DNA of 64,000 nt from BD2-11 sp965115885 (lineage in GTDB: Bacteria; Gemmatimonadota; Gemmatimonadetes; Longimicrobiales; Gaopeijiaceae), in the NCBI GenBank assembly GCA_965115885.1, contig OZ220479.1, forward strand, positions 2,108,001 to 2,172,000. Direction: 5' to 3'. Below the pieces are notes generated by a model. It had not been told where the DNA came from. It did not search any database and saw only the letters and a list, made by a program, of their open reading frames with translations. Each line of letters starts with the position of its first letter. Position 1 is the stretch's first letter. The position numbers and the translations under genes were made by a program. Positions 46,601 to 58,607 of this stretch are shown here, in pieces.

Positions 46601-48980
46601 GGAACGGGAACGGCGTTTCCGCAAGGGCATGGATTCCTCGGGCGAATCTCCGGGCCTGCCCGTCCTCTTCTGTTCGCCCACCATGGAACTCGGGGTGGAC
46701 ATCGCGACCCTGAACGCCGTCTACATGCGGAACGTGCCGCCGACGCCCGCCAACTACGCCCAGCGCAGCGGACGCGCGGGCCGGAGCGGCCAACCGGCGC
46801 TCGTCGTGACGTACTGCGCGGCCAGGTCGCCGCACGACCAGTACTTCTTCTCCGATCCGACCCGGATGGTCGCGGGCGCGGTCAATCCTCCCAGCATCGA
46901 CCTCGCCAACGAGGAGCTCGTGCGCAGCCACCTCCAGGCGGTCTGGCTGGCCGAGACGGGGGTGCAACTCGGTTCCTCCGTGCGCGAAGTGCTCGATTTG
47001 GAGCGGTGCGACACGCTGCCCCTCCACGCCGAAATAGCGCATCCGATCGAATCCGACGCTCCCGTACGCGAGGCGATGCGGCGCGCACGCCGCATCCTCG
47101 CGTCCATCGAGCCGGACCTCTCCGAGCGGGCGGCTCCCTGGTACACGGCGACGTGGCTCGAGAGCGCGACGAACTCGGCGAGACGCCGATTCGACGAATC
47201 GTTCGACCGCTGGCGCTCGCTCTTCCGCGCGACGGCCAGCCAGAGAAAGCGCGCCAACGACGTCATCAACAACGCCGTCGCGACCGAAAAGGAGCGCCGG
47301 GAGGCGAAGATCCGCTACGACGAGGCCTACGCCCAGCAGAGCCTGCTCCTGGGCAACCGGTCGACCATGAACTCCGACTTCTACACCTACCGATACCTGG
47401 CCGCCGAAGGGTTCCTGCCGGGATACAACTTCCCGCGCCTCCCGCTCATGGCGTTCATCCCCGGCCGACGCAAGGGGGTGGAACGGAATTCGGTTCTGAG
47501 CCGACCGCGGTTCCTCGGACTGACCGAGTTCGGCCCCCAGTCCATCATCTACCACGAGGGCAGCACGTACCGGGTCCGGCGCACCATCCTCGTCTTCGGC
47601 GAGGATGCGGCGGCCACGGCGACGACCCGGCTGCCGGTGCAGGCCGCCCGGATCTGTCCGGCCTGCGGATACGGGCATTTCGGGGACCGGAAGGAGTTCG
47701 AGCTCTGCGTGAACTGCAACGCGAGCCTCGGCGACGGCCGCGCGATCTCCAACCTCCACCGCATCGATCAGGTCTCGACCCGAAGGGCGAACCGCATCAC
47801 GTCGGACGAGGAGGAACGCCAGCGCCAGGGCTACGAGATGGTCACCACGTTCCGGTTCAGCGAGCGGAACGGACGCGCCCGCTTCGAGAGGACCGTCGTC
47901 GAAGCGGACGGGGACGCTTTGATCGAACTCAAGTACGTTCCGGCCGCGACGCTGTGGCGCGTCAACCTCGGATGGAGCCGACGTCGGGAGAAGTCCGTGT
48001 ACGGGTTCAGCGTGGACGTCGCCACCGGCGAATGGACCCGGGACTCGCAGGCGCCGACGGATGCGGAGGACGATCTCGTGGGCGACGGGAAGAACGTCCG
48101 GCGCATCACGCCGTTCGTCAGGGACACGCGCAACGTCCTGATCCTCCGTCCGGCGACGGAGCTGCCGGACGCGACCATGGTTTCGTTGCAATACGCCCTC
48201 AAGCGCGGCATCGAACGGGAATTCCAGCTCGAGGAGGCGGAGCTGGCCGCCGAACCGCTGCCCGACCGGAACCGCCGCCTGACCATCCTGTTCTACGAGG
48301 CCGCCGAGGGCGGAGCGGGCGTGCTCACGCGATTGGCGAACGATCCCGGCGCGGTGGCGCGGGTGGCCGACAGAGCGCTCGAGGTGTGCCACTTCGCTTC
48401 GGAGTCCGGCCGCTGGAAGGGGGCGGCCGATCTCGTCGACCGGGACGGGGAGTGCGAAGCCGGCTGTTATCGGTGCCTGCTCAGCTACTACAACCAGCCG
48501 GACCACCAACGCATCGACCGACGGGACGAACGGATGCTCGACCTGCTCTGTCGACTCGCGCGCGGCCGGCACGAGCGCAACCCGCTCGCGGGAGACGACG
48601 GCGACGCGGCCGCCGGACTGGAATCGTTCCCCGGCTCCTCGCTGGAACGGGCGTGGCTGACCTTCGTCGGGGTCGGCGGGTACCGGCGGCCCGACAAGAC
48701 CCAGCCGTACCTCGAAGAGTTCGGAACGCGGCCCGACTTCGCGTACTCCGACCACCAAGCGCTGATCTTCGTCGACGGTCCCCATCACGACGGAAAAACG
48801 AGGCGACGCGCGGACGCCGAGGCGACGCGCCGACTCGAAGACGCGGGCTACACGGTCGTGCGGTTCGGGAAGGACCGGACCTCGTGGAAGCGCGTCGCGC
48901 GCGACTACGCGTGGATCTTCGGTCCCGGCACCGCGCCCGCCGACGGCGCGGAGCGCGGAGCGGACGGCGATGGCGCCTGA
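43674..48980 (+). CDS. DEAD/DEAH-box helicase with DUF1998 and C-terminal nuclease-like domain (DrmA/DrmB- or DruE-like)
   Basis: The product is 1768 residues. Walker A TGTGSGKS lies at about 119-126, the Walker B/DELH motif LDELH at about 243-247, SAT motif GTSATMAS at about 277-284. Helicase C ends QRSGRAGR at about 1028-1035. A zinc cluster CPACG...CVNCN lies at about 1328-1348, then the DUF1998 signature FYEAAEGGAGVL near 1540 and CEAGCYRCLLSYYNQ near 1593-1607. The last 90 residues (RPDFAY..., FVDGPHHDG, VVRF) look like a DUF559/Vsr-like restriction-endonuclease fold. DISARM splits helicase and DUF1998 between DrmA and DrmB; Druantia DruE joins them. Here nuclease is fused as well. It overlaps the next gene by 11 bases. 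Confidence 0.88.
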   Translation: MNRKRPGDLDVFSFRDELVAEYERFSRSFTRIRAEDIARKVDAAFSGGRFCPAPLVQLNPNFEPGGWVDELVADGTLDPECEKIFRLKHTGDTFGTRLRLHRHQTDAIAIAGRGESYALTTGTGSGKSLAYFIPIVDDVLRRKRADEARKGIAAIVVYPMNALCNSQCEELERFLKLGYGAGREPVTFARYTGQESQEKRERIAKDPPDILLTNYVMLELIMTRFMETDKAVRRHAEGLKFLVLDELHTYRGRQGADVAMLVRRVRERFNDRLLCIGTSATMASEGSVEERNAAVAQVASRLFGVAVRPENVVTETLRPTTNRDGAASGPDLRRAIEAGVPVDATHDEMLSHPVAAWVEHKLGLERRDGKFARISRPLSMIEASELLASDSGLEPERCRRYLADFLLAVHRCRSEDGRGFFAFRLHQFVSSAWNVHSTLEAPGERFLTLDGQQFKPGDRGRPLYSLCLCRACGQEYVPVWAHLEGRKPRAFSPREMAERSSDEEDLRYGYLMPDPEGAFDPSDLRRYPEDWLERRDEGIRLKRSFRPRRPRRLRVNPRGELDADGLPVHFVPEAFRFCLNPDCGARYDGTVRKEFTKLSGLSGEGRSSATTILALSALKHLIGTGLDERTKKLLAFTDNRQEASLQAGHFNDFVQILLLRGALLAAMRSANGRPLTDDVLTHEVLEHLRLAPSDYATNPRAKGVKAEGTRRTLRDVLGYRLYADLQRGWRINNPNVEQLGLLEIGYRGLAECCEDEEEWRGRHALLGSIPPPRRLALVRDLLERMRRALCIKTIYLEPDFQERMRNRSYGGLKEPWGLSEDEAAFSHAFMVPRPRPRGRKPAHHLHHVSHRSAFGRKVKSAEYWGHGNPHYPEKFDESVYNAVIDDVLDVLTVYGYVEPSDLDGGRTGYRIVGSALEWRSGGGGNGTGGTESRTAANAFFRSLYENVAGLLGSEDRLFHRLEAREHTAQVDAEDREERERRFRKGMDSSGESPGLPVLFCSPTMELGVDIATLNAVYMRNVPPTPANYAQRSGRAGRSGQPALVVTYCAARSPHDQYFFSDPTRMVAGAVNPPSIDLANEELVRSHLQAVWLAETGVQLGSSVREVLDLERCDTLPLHAEIAHPIESDAPVREAMRRARRILASIEPDLSERAAPWYTATWLESATNSARRRFDESFDRWRSLFRATASQRKRANDVINNAVATEKERREAKIRYDEAYAQQSLLLGNRSTMNSDFYTYRYLAAEGFLPGYNFPRLPLMAFIPGRRKGVERNSVLSRPRFLGLTEFGPQSIIYHEGSTYRVRRTILVFGEDAAATATTRLPVQAARICPACGYGHFGDRKEFELCVNCNASLGDGRAISNLHRIDQVSTRRANRITSDEEERQRQGYEMVTTFRFSERNGRARFERTVVEADGDALIELKYVPAATLWRVNLGWSRRREKSVYGFSVDVATGEWTRDSQAPTDAEDDLVGDGKNVRRITPFVRDTRNVLILRPATELPDATMVSLQYALKRGIEREFQLEEAELAAEPLPDRNRRLTILFYEAAEGGAGVLTRLANDPGAVARVADRALEVCHFASESGRWKGAADLVDRDGECEAGCYRCLLSYYNQPDHQRIDRRDERMLDLLCRLARGRHERNPLAGDDGDAAAGLESFPGSSLERAWLTFVGVGGYRRPDKTQPYLEEFGTRPDFAYSDHQALIFVDGPHHDGKTRRRADAEATRRLEDAGYTVVRFGKDRTSWKRVARDYAWIFGPGTAPADGAERGADGDGA

Positions 48981-51840
48981 ATTCGCGTTCAAAACGGGCA
49001 ACTTGGTCCGGGCCCGGGGCCGCGAATGGGTGGTCCTCCCCGAGACCCGGACCGACGTGCTGCGGTTGCGGCCGCTCGGGGGCGCCGAGGACGACGCGAC
49101 GCTCATCTATCTCCCGCTCGAACCCGAGCGACCGGTTCCCGCCAAGTTCGATCCCCCGGACCCCGGAGCGCCCGGATCCCTGGCGGCGGCGCTCCTGCTC
49201 CGCGACGCCCTTCGCCTCAAATTGCGGGCCGGGGCCGGCCCGTTCCGAAGCTTCGGCAATCTCGACTTCGAACCGCGCACCTACCAGCTGGCGCCCCTGC
49301 TGATGGCGCTCAAGCTCGATCCGATCCGTCTCCTGGTGGCCGACGACGTCGGGATCGGCAAGACGATCGAGGCCGGCCTGATCGCCCGGGAACTGCTCGA
49401 CCGCGGGGAGATCGAGCGGCTCGCCGTGATCTGCCCGCCGCACCTCTGCGAGCAGTGGCGGAAGGAGCTCGCCGAGAAGTTCAACGTCGCCGCCGAGATC
49501 GTCCGCACCGGCACAGCCACCCGTCTCGAGCGCGGGCTGCGTCCCGACGAGTCGGTGTTCGAGGCCCATCCGCACACCGTCGTCTCGCTCGACTACATCA
49601 AATCGGACCTTCGGCGAAACGATTTCCTGCGCGCGTGCCCGGAATTCGTGATCGTGGACGAGGCGCACGCCTGCGTGCGGGCGAACACGAAGACGCGCCA
49701 CCAGCGCTACCAGTTGCTGGACGGGCTCGCCCGGAGCGAGCCGCAACGGGGGATGGTGCTGCTCACCGCCACCCCGCACTCGGGCGACGACGGCGCCTTC
49801 CACAATCTCCTCGGCCTGTTGAACCCGAAGTTCGCGCAGCTGGCCGAGATGCCGAAGGGCGACGCCCGGCGCGCGCTTCGCGAGGAGCTCGCCCGGCATT
49901 TCGTGCAACGGCGACGCGGCGACATCGAGGAGTGGCGGGGCGACGACACGCGCTTCCCCGAGCGCGAGAGCCGGGAAGCGACCTACCGGCTCACCGGCGA
50001 CTGGGGCCGACTGGTCGAGCGCGTGCTGGCCTATGCGAGAGGGATGGTGCGGCGCGCGGAAGGAGGAACCAAGCTCGAGCAGCGCATGTCCTGGTGGGCG
50101 GCGCTCGCGTTGCTTCGCTGCGTTTCGTCGAGTCCCGCGGCCGCGTCGCTCGCGCTCAGAACGCGCTTGGAATCCGCCCGGGGCGAGACCGAAGAGGAGC
50201 GGCTCGCAGCCCTCGACGTCTCCGGACGCGAGGCGGTCGCGGACGGGGACGCCGACGACTCGCTCGCGCTCGCCGAGAGCGTGCCGGCCGGCACGGTGGA
50301 CGACCCCGAGGGAACCGAGATTCTGCGAGAGCTGATCGACCGGGCCGACGCGCTCCGAGGTCCGGGCAAGGATCCCAAGATCGAGGTGCTGATCCGCGAA
50401 ATCCGACTCCTGATCGCGGCCGGGTTCGCGCCGGTGGTCTTCTGCCGCTACATCGCCACGGCCCAGTACGTGGGCGAGCGACTGGCGGCGACCCTCGCCC
50501 GCAGGGGCCGCGACCGCGCGCACGTCCTGGTGGTGACGGGCGAGCTCACGCCCGATCAACGCGAGGAGCGAATCGACGCGCTGGGCGAGCTGGACGAGGG
50601 CGCGACCCCGGTCCTCGTGGCGACCGACTGCCTGTCCGAGGGGATCAATCTTCAGCACCGCTTCGACGCGGTCGTCCACTACGACCTGACATGGAACCCG
50701 ACGCGGCACGAACAACGCGAGGGCCGCGCGGACCGTTACGGGCAGAAATCCTCGACCGTCCGCGCCCTGACGATCTACGGCCGGAACAACCCGGTCGACG
50801 GCGCCGTGCTCCGCGTCATCGTCCGCAAGGCCGAGAAGATCCGCAAGGAACTCGGCGTCTCGGTGCCCATGCCCGCCGACAACGACAAGGTCGTGGACGC
50901 CATCATGCGGGCCGTGCTCCTCCATGCCGGGAAAGATTCGTGGGTCCACCAGGGAGTGCTCGAGCTGGAACGGACGGAGGCGGAGGTGGACGCCACCTGG
51001 AAGGCGGCCAAGAACAGAATGTCGCGCACCGTTTTCGCCCAGCGGCGGCTGTCGCCCGAGGACGTGTGGCCGGAATGGGAGAAGGCGGCGTCCGCGCTCG
51101 GAGGGCGGAAGGACGTGCGACGCTTCGTGCGCCTCGCCGCGGAGCGCTTGGAAGCCCCGCTCGACCGGCGCGGCGCGCGCTGGCGCCTCCCGGTGCCCCA
51201 CCTGCCCAAGCCGCTTCGGGAACGGCTGGGCGCCGCCGGGTTCCCCGAGGCGGTCGATCTCGCGTTCGACCCGGGCGCGTCGAGACGCGCCACGTTCGTG
51301 CATCGGGCGCACCCGCTCGTCTCCCTGCTGGCGGACTACGTGGCCGAGCAGTCCCTCGACCCGGACATGCCGGACGTCGGGGCGCGCACGAGCGCCGCGT
51401 TCGTCGGCGGGGTCCGGGTCCGAACCGTGCTCTACCTGCTGCGGCTTCGGAGCCATCTGCGAGTCGAACGGCGCGGCGCGAACGGGGATGCGTCGGCGAA
51501 GTCGCTGCTCGCCGAAGAATGCCTCGCCGTCTCGGTTCGAAGCGGCGGTTCGCCCGAGCTCCTCGCCGACGAGGAGACGCTGTCGCTCCTCTCGCTCGAG
51601 CCGGGTCGCAACATGACCGAAGGCCAGAAGACGCACTTGGTCCGGCAAGCGCTCGACGCCCTTCCCGCGCTCGAACCGGCGTTCGAGCGGCTCGCCGACG
51701 AGCGAGCCCGACAACTGCTCGCGGATCATCGACGGATCCGCGACGCCAGCCGGATCCGCGGCGAACGCTACCGGGTGATTCCGGCGTTACCGTGCGACAT
51801 GATGGGCGTGTACGTTTTCCTGCCCATGGCAAAGGTATAA
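48970..51840 (+). CDS. SNF2-type helicase, DrmD-like
   Basis: The 956-residue protein opens with a small beta domain (GNLVRARGREWVVLPE), then the SNF2 ATPase: motif I DDVGIGKT near 125-132, motif II VDEAH near 231-235, motif III TATPHSG, and Helicase C with EGINLQHRFDAVVHYDL and REGRADRYGQ near 558-592. The form matches what is annotated as DISARM DrmD. It would translocate on DNA with the partner helicase and methylase. The start ATG at 48970 lies inside the end of the upstream gene; the stop is eight bases before the methylase ATG. Confidence 0.9.
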   Translation: MAPEFAFKTGNLVRARGREWVVLPETRTDVLRLRPLGGAEDDATLIYLPLEPERPVPAKFDPPDPGAPGSLAAALLLRDALRLKLRAGAGPFRSFGNLDFEPRTYQLAPLLMALKLDPIRLLVADDVGIGKTIEAGLIARELLDRGEIERLAVICPPHLCEQWRKELAEKFNVAAEIVRTGTATRLERGLRPDESVFEAHPHTVVSLDYIKSDLRRNDFLRACPEFVIVDEAHACVRANTKTRHQRYQLLDGLARSEPQRGMVLLTATPHSGDDGAFHNLLGLLNPKFAQLAEMPKGDARRALREELARHFVQRRRGDIEEWRGDDTRFPERESREATYRLTGDWGRLVERVLAYARGMVRRAEGGTKLEQRMSWWAALALLRCVSSSPAAASLALRTRLESARGETEEERLAALDVSGREAVADGDADDSLALAESVPAGTVDDPEGTEILRELIDRADALRGPGKDPKIEVLIREIRLLIAAGFAPVVFCRYIATAQYVGERLAATLARRGRDRAHVLVVTGELTPDQREERIDALGELDEGATPVLVATDCLSEGINLQHRFDAVVHYDLTWNPTRHEQREGRADRYGQKSSTVRALTIYGRNNPVDGAVLRVIVRKAEKIRKELGVSVPMPADNDKVVDAIMRAVLLHAGKDSWVHQGVLELERTEAEVDATWKAAKNRMSRTVFAQRRLSPEDVWPEWEKAASALGGRKDVRRFVRLAAERLEAPLDRRGARWRLPVPHLPKPLRERLGAAGFPEAVDLAFDPGASRRATFVHRAHPLVSLLADYVAEQSLDPDMPDVGARTSAAFVGGVRVRTVLYLLRLRSHLRVERRGANGDASAKSLLAEECLAVSVRSGGSPELLADEETLSLLSLEPGRNMTEGQKTHLVRQALDALPALEPAFERLADERARQLLADHRRIRDASRIRGERYRVIPALPCDMMGVYVFLPMAKV

Positions 51841-51848
51841 GCCCAGCA

Positions 51849-55598
<3,750 letters not shown>

Positions 55599-55602
<4 letters not shown>

Positions 55603-56279
55603 ACGAAGGCGCTCCGATCATCCGGTTTCGGGTTGACCCCGTGAAGGCTCTCCAGGCGTTTCGTGACATCACGAATACGACAAACGAGCGTACGGTGATC
55701 GTCGACAACATTCCTCAGGGACCTGTAGGCAACAATGCCCCCATTGTCTCGTACCGGCATTCTCGAGCAGTTTTATATGCACTTGTCTTGGGGAACAAAA
55801 ACAGTCTACCACTAGACTGGGCCGCCAGAATATCTGTTGGCGGAACTCATCTGAGTTTTTTTATCCTCAAGCAACTCCCCGTTTTGCCGCCGAGGGCGTA
55901 TCTGAAATCCGGTCCCTGCAGTCATCCGTGGGTTCAATTGGTCGTCCCCCGAGTGCTGGAATTGACCTACACATCCGAAGACATGGCAAGCTTCGCCAAT
56001 GACCTTGGTTTTGAAGGTCCACCTTTCCCGTGGGTGGAGGAACGCCGCCATCGTTTGCGATGCCAGCTAGATGCGATTTTTGCTCACATGTACGGACTCG
56101 ACCGCTCAGACTTGGAGTATATTTTGGACGCTCCGGCACCGAGCTCGTCCTTCCCCATCCTCAAACAACACGAGATCAAGGCGTTCGGGGAATACCGCAC
56201 CCAACGCCTTGTGCTCCAAGCTTTCGACTCTCTGGAACGCGGAGAAGTTCCTTGTATCTCCACCAGCGCCTCCCCATAG
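55599..56279 (+). CDS. Separated methylase C-terminal (target-recognition-like) module
   Basis: The 226-residue product continues the type of sequence expected at the end of such methylases: FRDITNTTNERTVIVDNIP, then ARISVGGTHLSFFILKQLPVLPP, and a helical tail. Its ATG overlaps the methylase-body stop by four bases (ATGA), so it may be made by coupled reinitiation. The same frame is open backward, with no stop, through 55383 into the 11-bp repeats, so 12 or 15 copies would fuse it to the body. The DNA here is visibly less GC-rich than its surroundings, suggesting a recombined or imported cassette. Confidence 0.75.
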
Positions 56280-56518
56280 AGACAATCCTTGCCCCGGGAT
56301 ATGCTGAACTGAAACGGATACGGGTGACACTACAACCCCACATATCCAAACCGACGATCATTCGGTACAAGAGGATGTACCGGAATGCCCGAAACCGAAG
56401 CGGACGACATATATGCGCACCAATCGAGATCGATCCCAAGCGTCCCTCGATGCGCCGTCCCGCACGTCGCCCTCGCTATCTTCGCCGTCGCGGCGTCCGC
56501 CGAGGCCGAGGACATCGA
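56280..56518 (+). other. Low-GC stretch with an interrupted reading frame
   Basis: An ATG at 56385, preceded by GAGG, opens a frame (MPETEADDIYAHQ...) that runs to the ISL3 insertion point and rejoins an open frame beyond it if the element and one target copy are removed. The product is unrecognised and the downstream part also carries frameshifts. This may be the broken last gene of the defence block. Confidence 0.4.
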
Positions 56519-56526
56519 CCAGATCT
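56519..56526 (+). repeat. Left target-site duplication of the ISL3 element
   Basis: CCAGATCT immediately before the left inverted repeat is repeated exactly at 58297-58304. Eight bases is the duplication length known for ISL3-family elements. Confidence 0.88.
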
Positions 56527-56540
56527 GGCTCTCCGCTATT

Positions 56541-57773
56541 TTATGTGGGCAGGTTGAATTGAAGTTTGCCGCAGATCAAATAGGCCATGGCGATCAGGTT
56601 CTCGGTTGTGCGGTACCCTCGAGCACGGGCCTTGGCGGCTTGGACGAGAGAGTTCATGGCCTCGAGGAGACCGTTCGTGATACGGGAGTGGAACCAACGC
56701 AGGATGCCCTTCTCATGCTTCCGCACGGTTTCGGCGAAGGTCGCCATGGCCGCGAGTCCGCTCTCGCTCGCGGTCTTGCACCAGCGTTCGAGGTGACGTT
56801 CGGCTGCGATGGGAGGCAGGTCCCACAGATCTTGGAACTCGACCTCGAGCTTGTAGGCCTCGACCGTGTCGGGAGCTGCGGTGGCTTCGGCGAGCAGTTC
56901 GTCCAGCCGGGCCTTCTGCGATTCGCTGATTTCCTTGCGGTTCTTGAGCCGGAGCCACCGGGTGTTCTTGAGATCGGGGCGCTCCTTGCGCTCGGCGCGG
57001 CGAACCGATTCGACGACTTCGTTCAGCAGCTTCACGACATGGAACCGGTCGAAGGTCACTTCGGCGTCGGGGAACTCGTCGCGCGCGCCCTTCATGTACG
57101 CCTTCGACATGTCCATGCAGATCTCGTCGACCTGCTCCGCGGCTCCTCCATGCGCTTCGAGATCCCTTCGGAACTCGGCGAACACGTCGGCCGTCCGGCC
57201 CGTGGTCGCGAAGAGGAGCCGACGCAGATCGAGGTCGGCGAAGAGCGTGACGTAGTCGTGGCCCCGGCGGGCCGCCTTTTCGTCGACGCCCACGGCCACC
57301 ACCTTGGAGAAGTCGGCTTCGGTGCGCGCCATGCCCACATGGTGCTTGACGATGCGCCACAGGCGGGTGTCGTGCTCGCCGACGAGGCGGGCGACGACGG
57401 CGACGGGCATGGCGCTGGCCATGGCGACGACGAGGCCCTCGAAGAGCAGGGTGAAGCCGCTGCGGGGCCGCGCCCAGGGCAACGCGGCTTGGCGGACGCC
57501 GCACTGGGGGCAACGGATCCGCGGGGCGGGCGCGTGGAGATACGCCTCGTGCTCGAAGCAGTTCAAGTGTCTCCAGGACCTCGTCCTCGAGTCGTACGCC
57601 TTGCACCCGTCGGCCTCGCAGCTGGCGCAGGTGAAGAGGCCTCCCCTCTCGAAAGCGAGGTGGACGTCGAGACGTCTCCGCTCCTTGTCGAAGTCCACGC
57701 GGTCCACGTACCACGGGGACGCGAGTCCCAGCGCCTGCTCGAACAGCGTGTCCGTTGCCGGAGATCCCGTCAT
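56541..57773 (-). CDS. ISL3 family transposase
   Basis: The 410-residue protein has the N-terminal zinc-ribbon pairs CASC and CPQC, a helix-turn-helix region, and the DDE domain of ISL3 (VGVDEKAARRGHDYVT, ICMDMSKAYMKGA with the second Asp, TFDRFHVVKLLNE, and the Glu in NGLLEAMNSLVQAAKARARG). Length and motifs are complete. It starts at an ATG at 57773, about 500 bases inside the right end, an unusually long distance. Confidence 0.95.
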   Translation of the reverse strand: MTGSPATDTLFEQALGLASPWYVDRVDFDKERRRLDVHLAFERGGLFTCASCEADGCKAYDSRTRSWRHLNCFEHEAYLHAPAPRIRCPQCGVRQAALPWARPRSGFTLLFEGLVVAMASAMPVAVVARLVGEHDTRLWRIVKHHVGMARTEADFSKVVAVGVDEKAARRGHDYVTLFADLDLRRLLFATTGRTADVFAEFRRDLEAHGGAAEQVDEICMDMSKAYMKGARDEFPDAEVTFDRFHVVKLLNEVVESVRRAERKERPDLKNTRWLRLKNRKEISESQKARLDELLAEATAAPDTVEAYKLEVEFQDLWDLPPIAAERHLERWCKTASESGLAAMATFAETVRKHEKGILRWFHSRITNGLLEAMNSLVQAAKARARGYRTTENLIAMAYLICGKLQFNLPT

Positions 57774-58024
57774 CGTTGGATTCCTTCGCCCGGTTCCTCT
57801 TCAGTTCGGATCGCGCGTGCGCGAAGGCGAGGCGTACCCGGGCGGGCACCCTTCGCAGCGGCGCTTCGGATCGGCCTCTCGGCCTGTGTGTGTACGGCGC
57901 TCTCGGCCTGTGTACGGCGTTGGTCGGCGCTCCCCAGCGGGTGCCTCCGGTCGAAGGCCATCGATTTGCCGCGCTTCCTGCGCACGAACGCGCAGGGAAA
58001 TCCACCCCGCCGGGCACCGGGACA

Positions 58025-58083
58025 CGGAGCTCTGGCGCCCCGCGTAGGGAGCGTAGCGACCGGAGCGGGGCGCCAGAGCTCCG
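58025..58083. repeat. 19-bp perfect inverted repeat inside the ISL3 element
   Basis: Two arms of 19 bases (CGGAGCTCTGGCGCCCCGC and its exact complement) enclose a 21-base loop, at 58025-58043 and 58065-58083. It lies in the non-coding part upstream of the transposase and could be a terminator protecting the transposase from outside readthrough, or a regulatory hairpin. Confidence 0.85.
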
Positions 58084-58296
58084 CCGGTATCCCCCCGAAC
58101 CCTGGCACGGCCGACATCTTCGATGCCCAGAATCTCGACGTCCATCCTGCCCGTTGGCACATGTCGCCGAGGGGCGGTCAGCCGACCCTGGCGGAGACGC
58201 GAAACGCTTGCCTGCCGACGGCCGATTCCACCACCGGCACGCATCCAGCACGACGACCCCAAACCTACAGCAATCCACAAAAAAGGGCGAGGAACC

Positions 58297-58304
58297 CCAG
58301 ATCT
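58297..58304 (+). repeat. Right target-site duplication of the ISL3 element
   Basis: CCAGATCT, identical to 56519-56526, directly abuts the right inverted repeat. Confidence 0.88.
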
Positions 58305-58563
58305 CCCCAGACATCGATGTGCGCCTGTTGGCCGCCGAAGAAGAGCAGATCGACAACTTCGCCGGACCGGGCCGGGGCACGGAGCGCTTCGCCGCGTTGC
58401 CGCCCGAAGCCGACACTACACTACACCGCCGAGCTGCTCCGGTTGGATCCGCTCGAGCGGATCCGAGGCGGCTCACCGATCAGCTGACGTCCCGCTACGA
58501 CGGAGAGCCTCGCCGCGAGCGGCAGTTTCGAGTCTGGCGCTTGGCGCGGCGGGTGCCGTGACG
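58305..58563 (+). pseudogene. Decayed gene remnant downstream of the ISL3 insertion
   Basis: Protein-like segments appear in alternating frames: LLAAEEEQIDNFAGPG and ERFAALPPEAD in one, LHYTAELLRLDPLERIR in a second, then LTDQLTSRYD and RQFRVWRLARRV back in the first. They read as one helical protein broken by at least two frameshifts, and join the frame interrupted at 56518. The family is not recognised; position suggests a lost last member of the defence block. Confidence 0.5.
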
Positions 58564-58607
58564 GCGCTCGCAAACGGGACAGTCCCCAGACCCGGAGCGA
58601 ACCGAGA

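Larger units (their letters stand above)
56527..58296 (-). mobile_element. Complete ISL3-family insertion sequence (about 1770 bp)
   Basis: Imperfect terminal inverted repeats (GGCTCTCCGCTATTTTATGTGG at the left; GGTTCCTCGCCCTTTTTTGTGG read inward from the right; about 16 of 22 match) flank an intact transposase gene, and the whole is bordered by perfect 8-bp duplications CCAGATCT. The intact gene and perfect duplications indicate a recent insertion. About 500 bases between transposase start and right end hold no gene but contain a strong inverted repeat. Confidence 0.9.
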
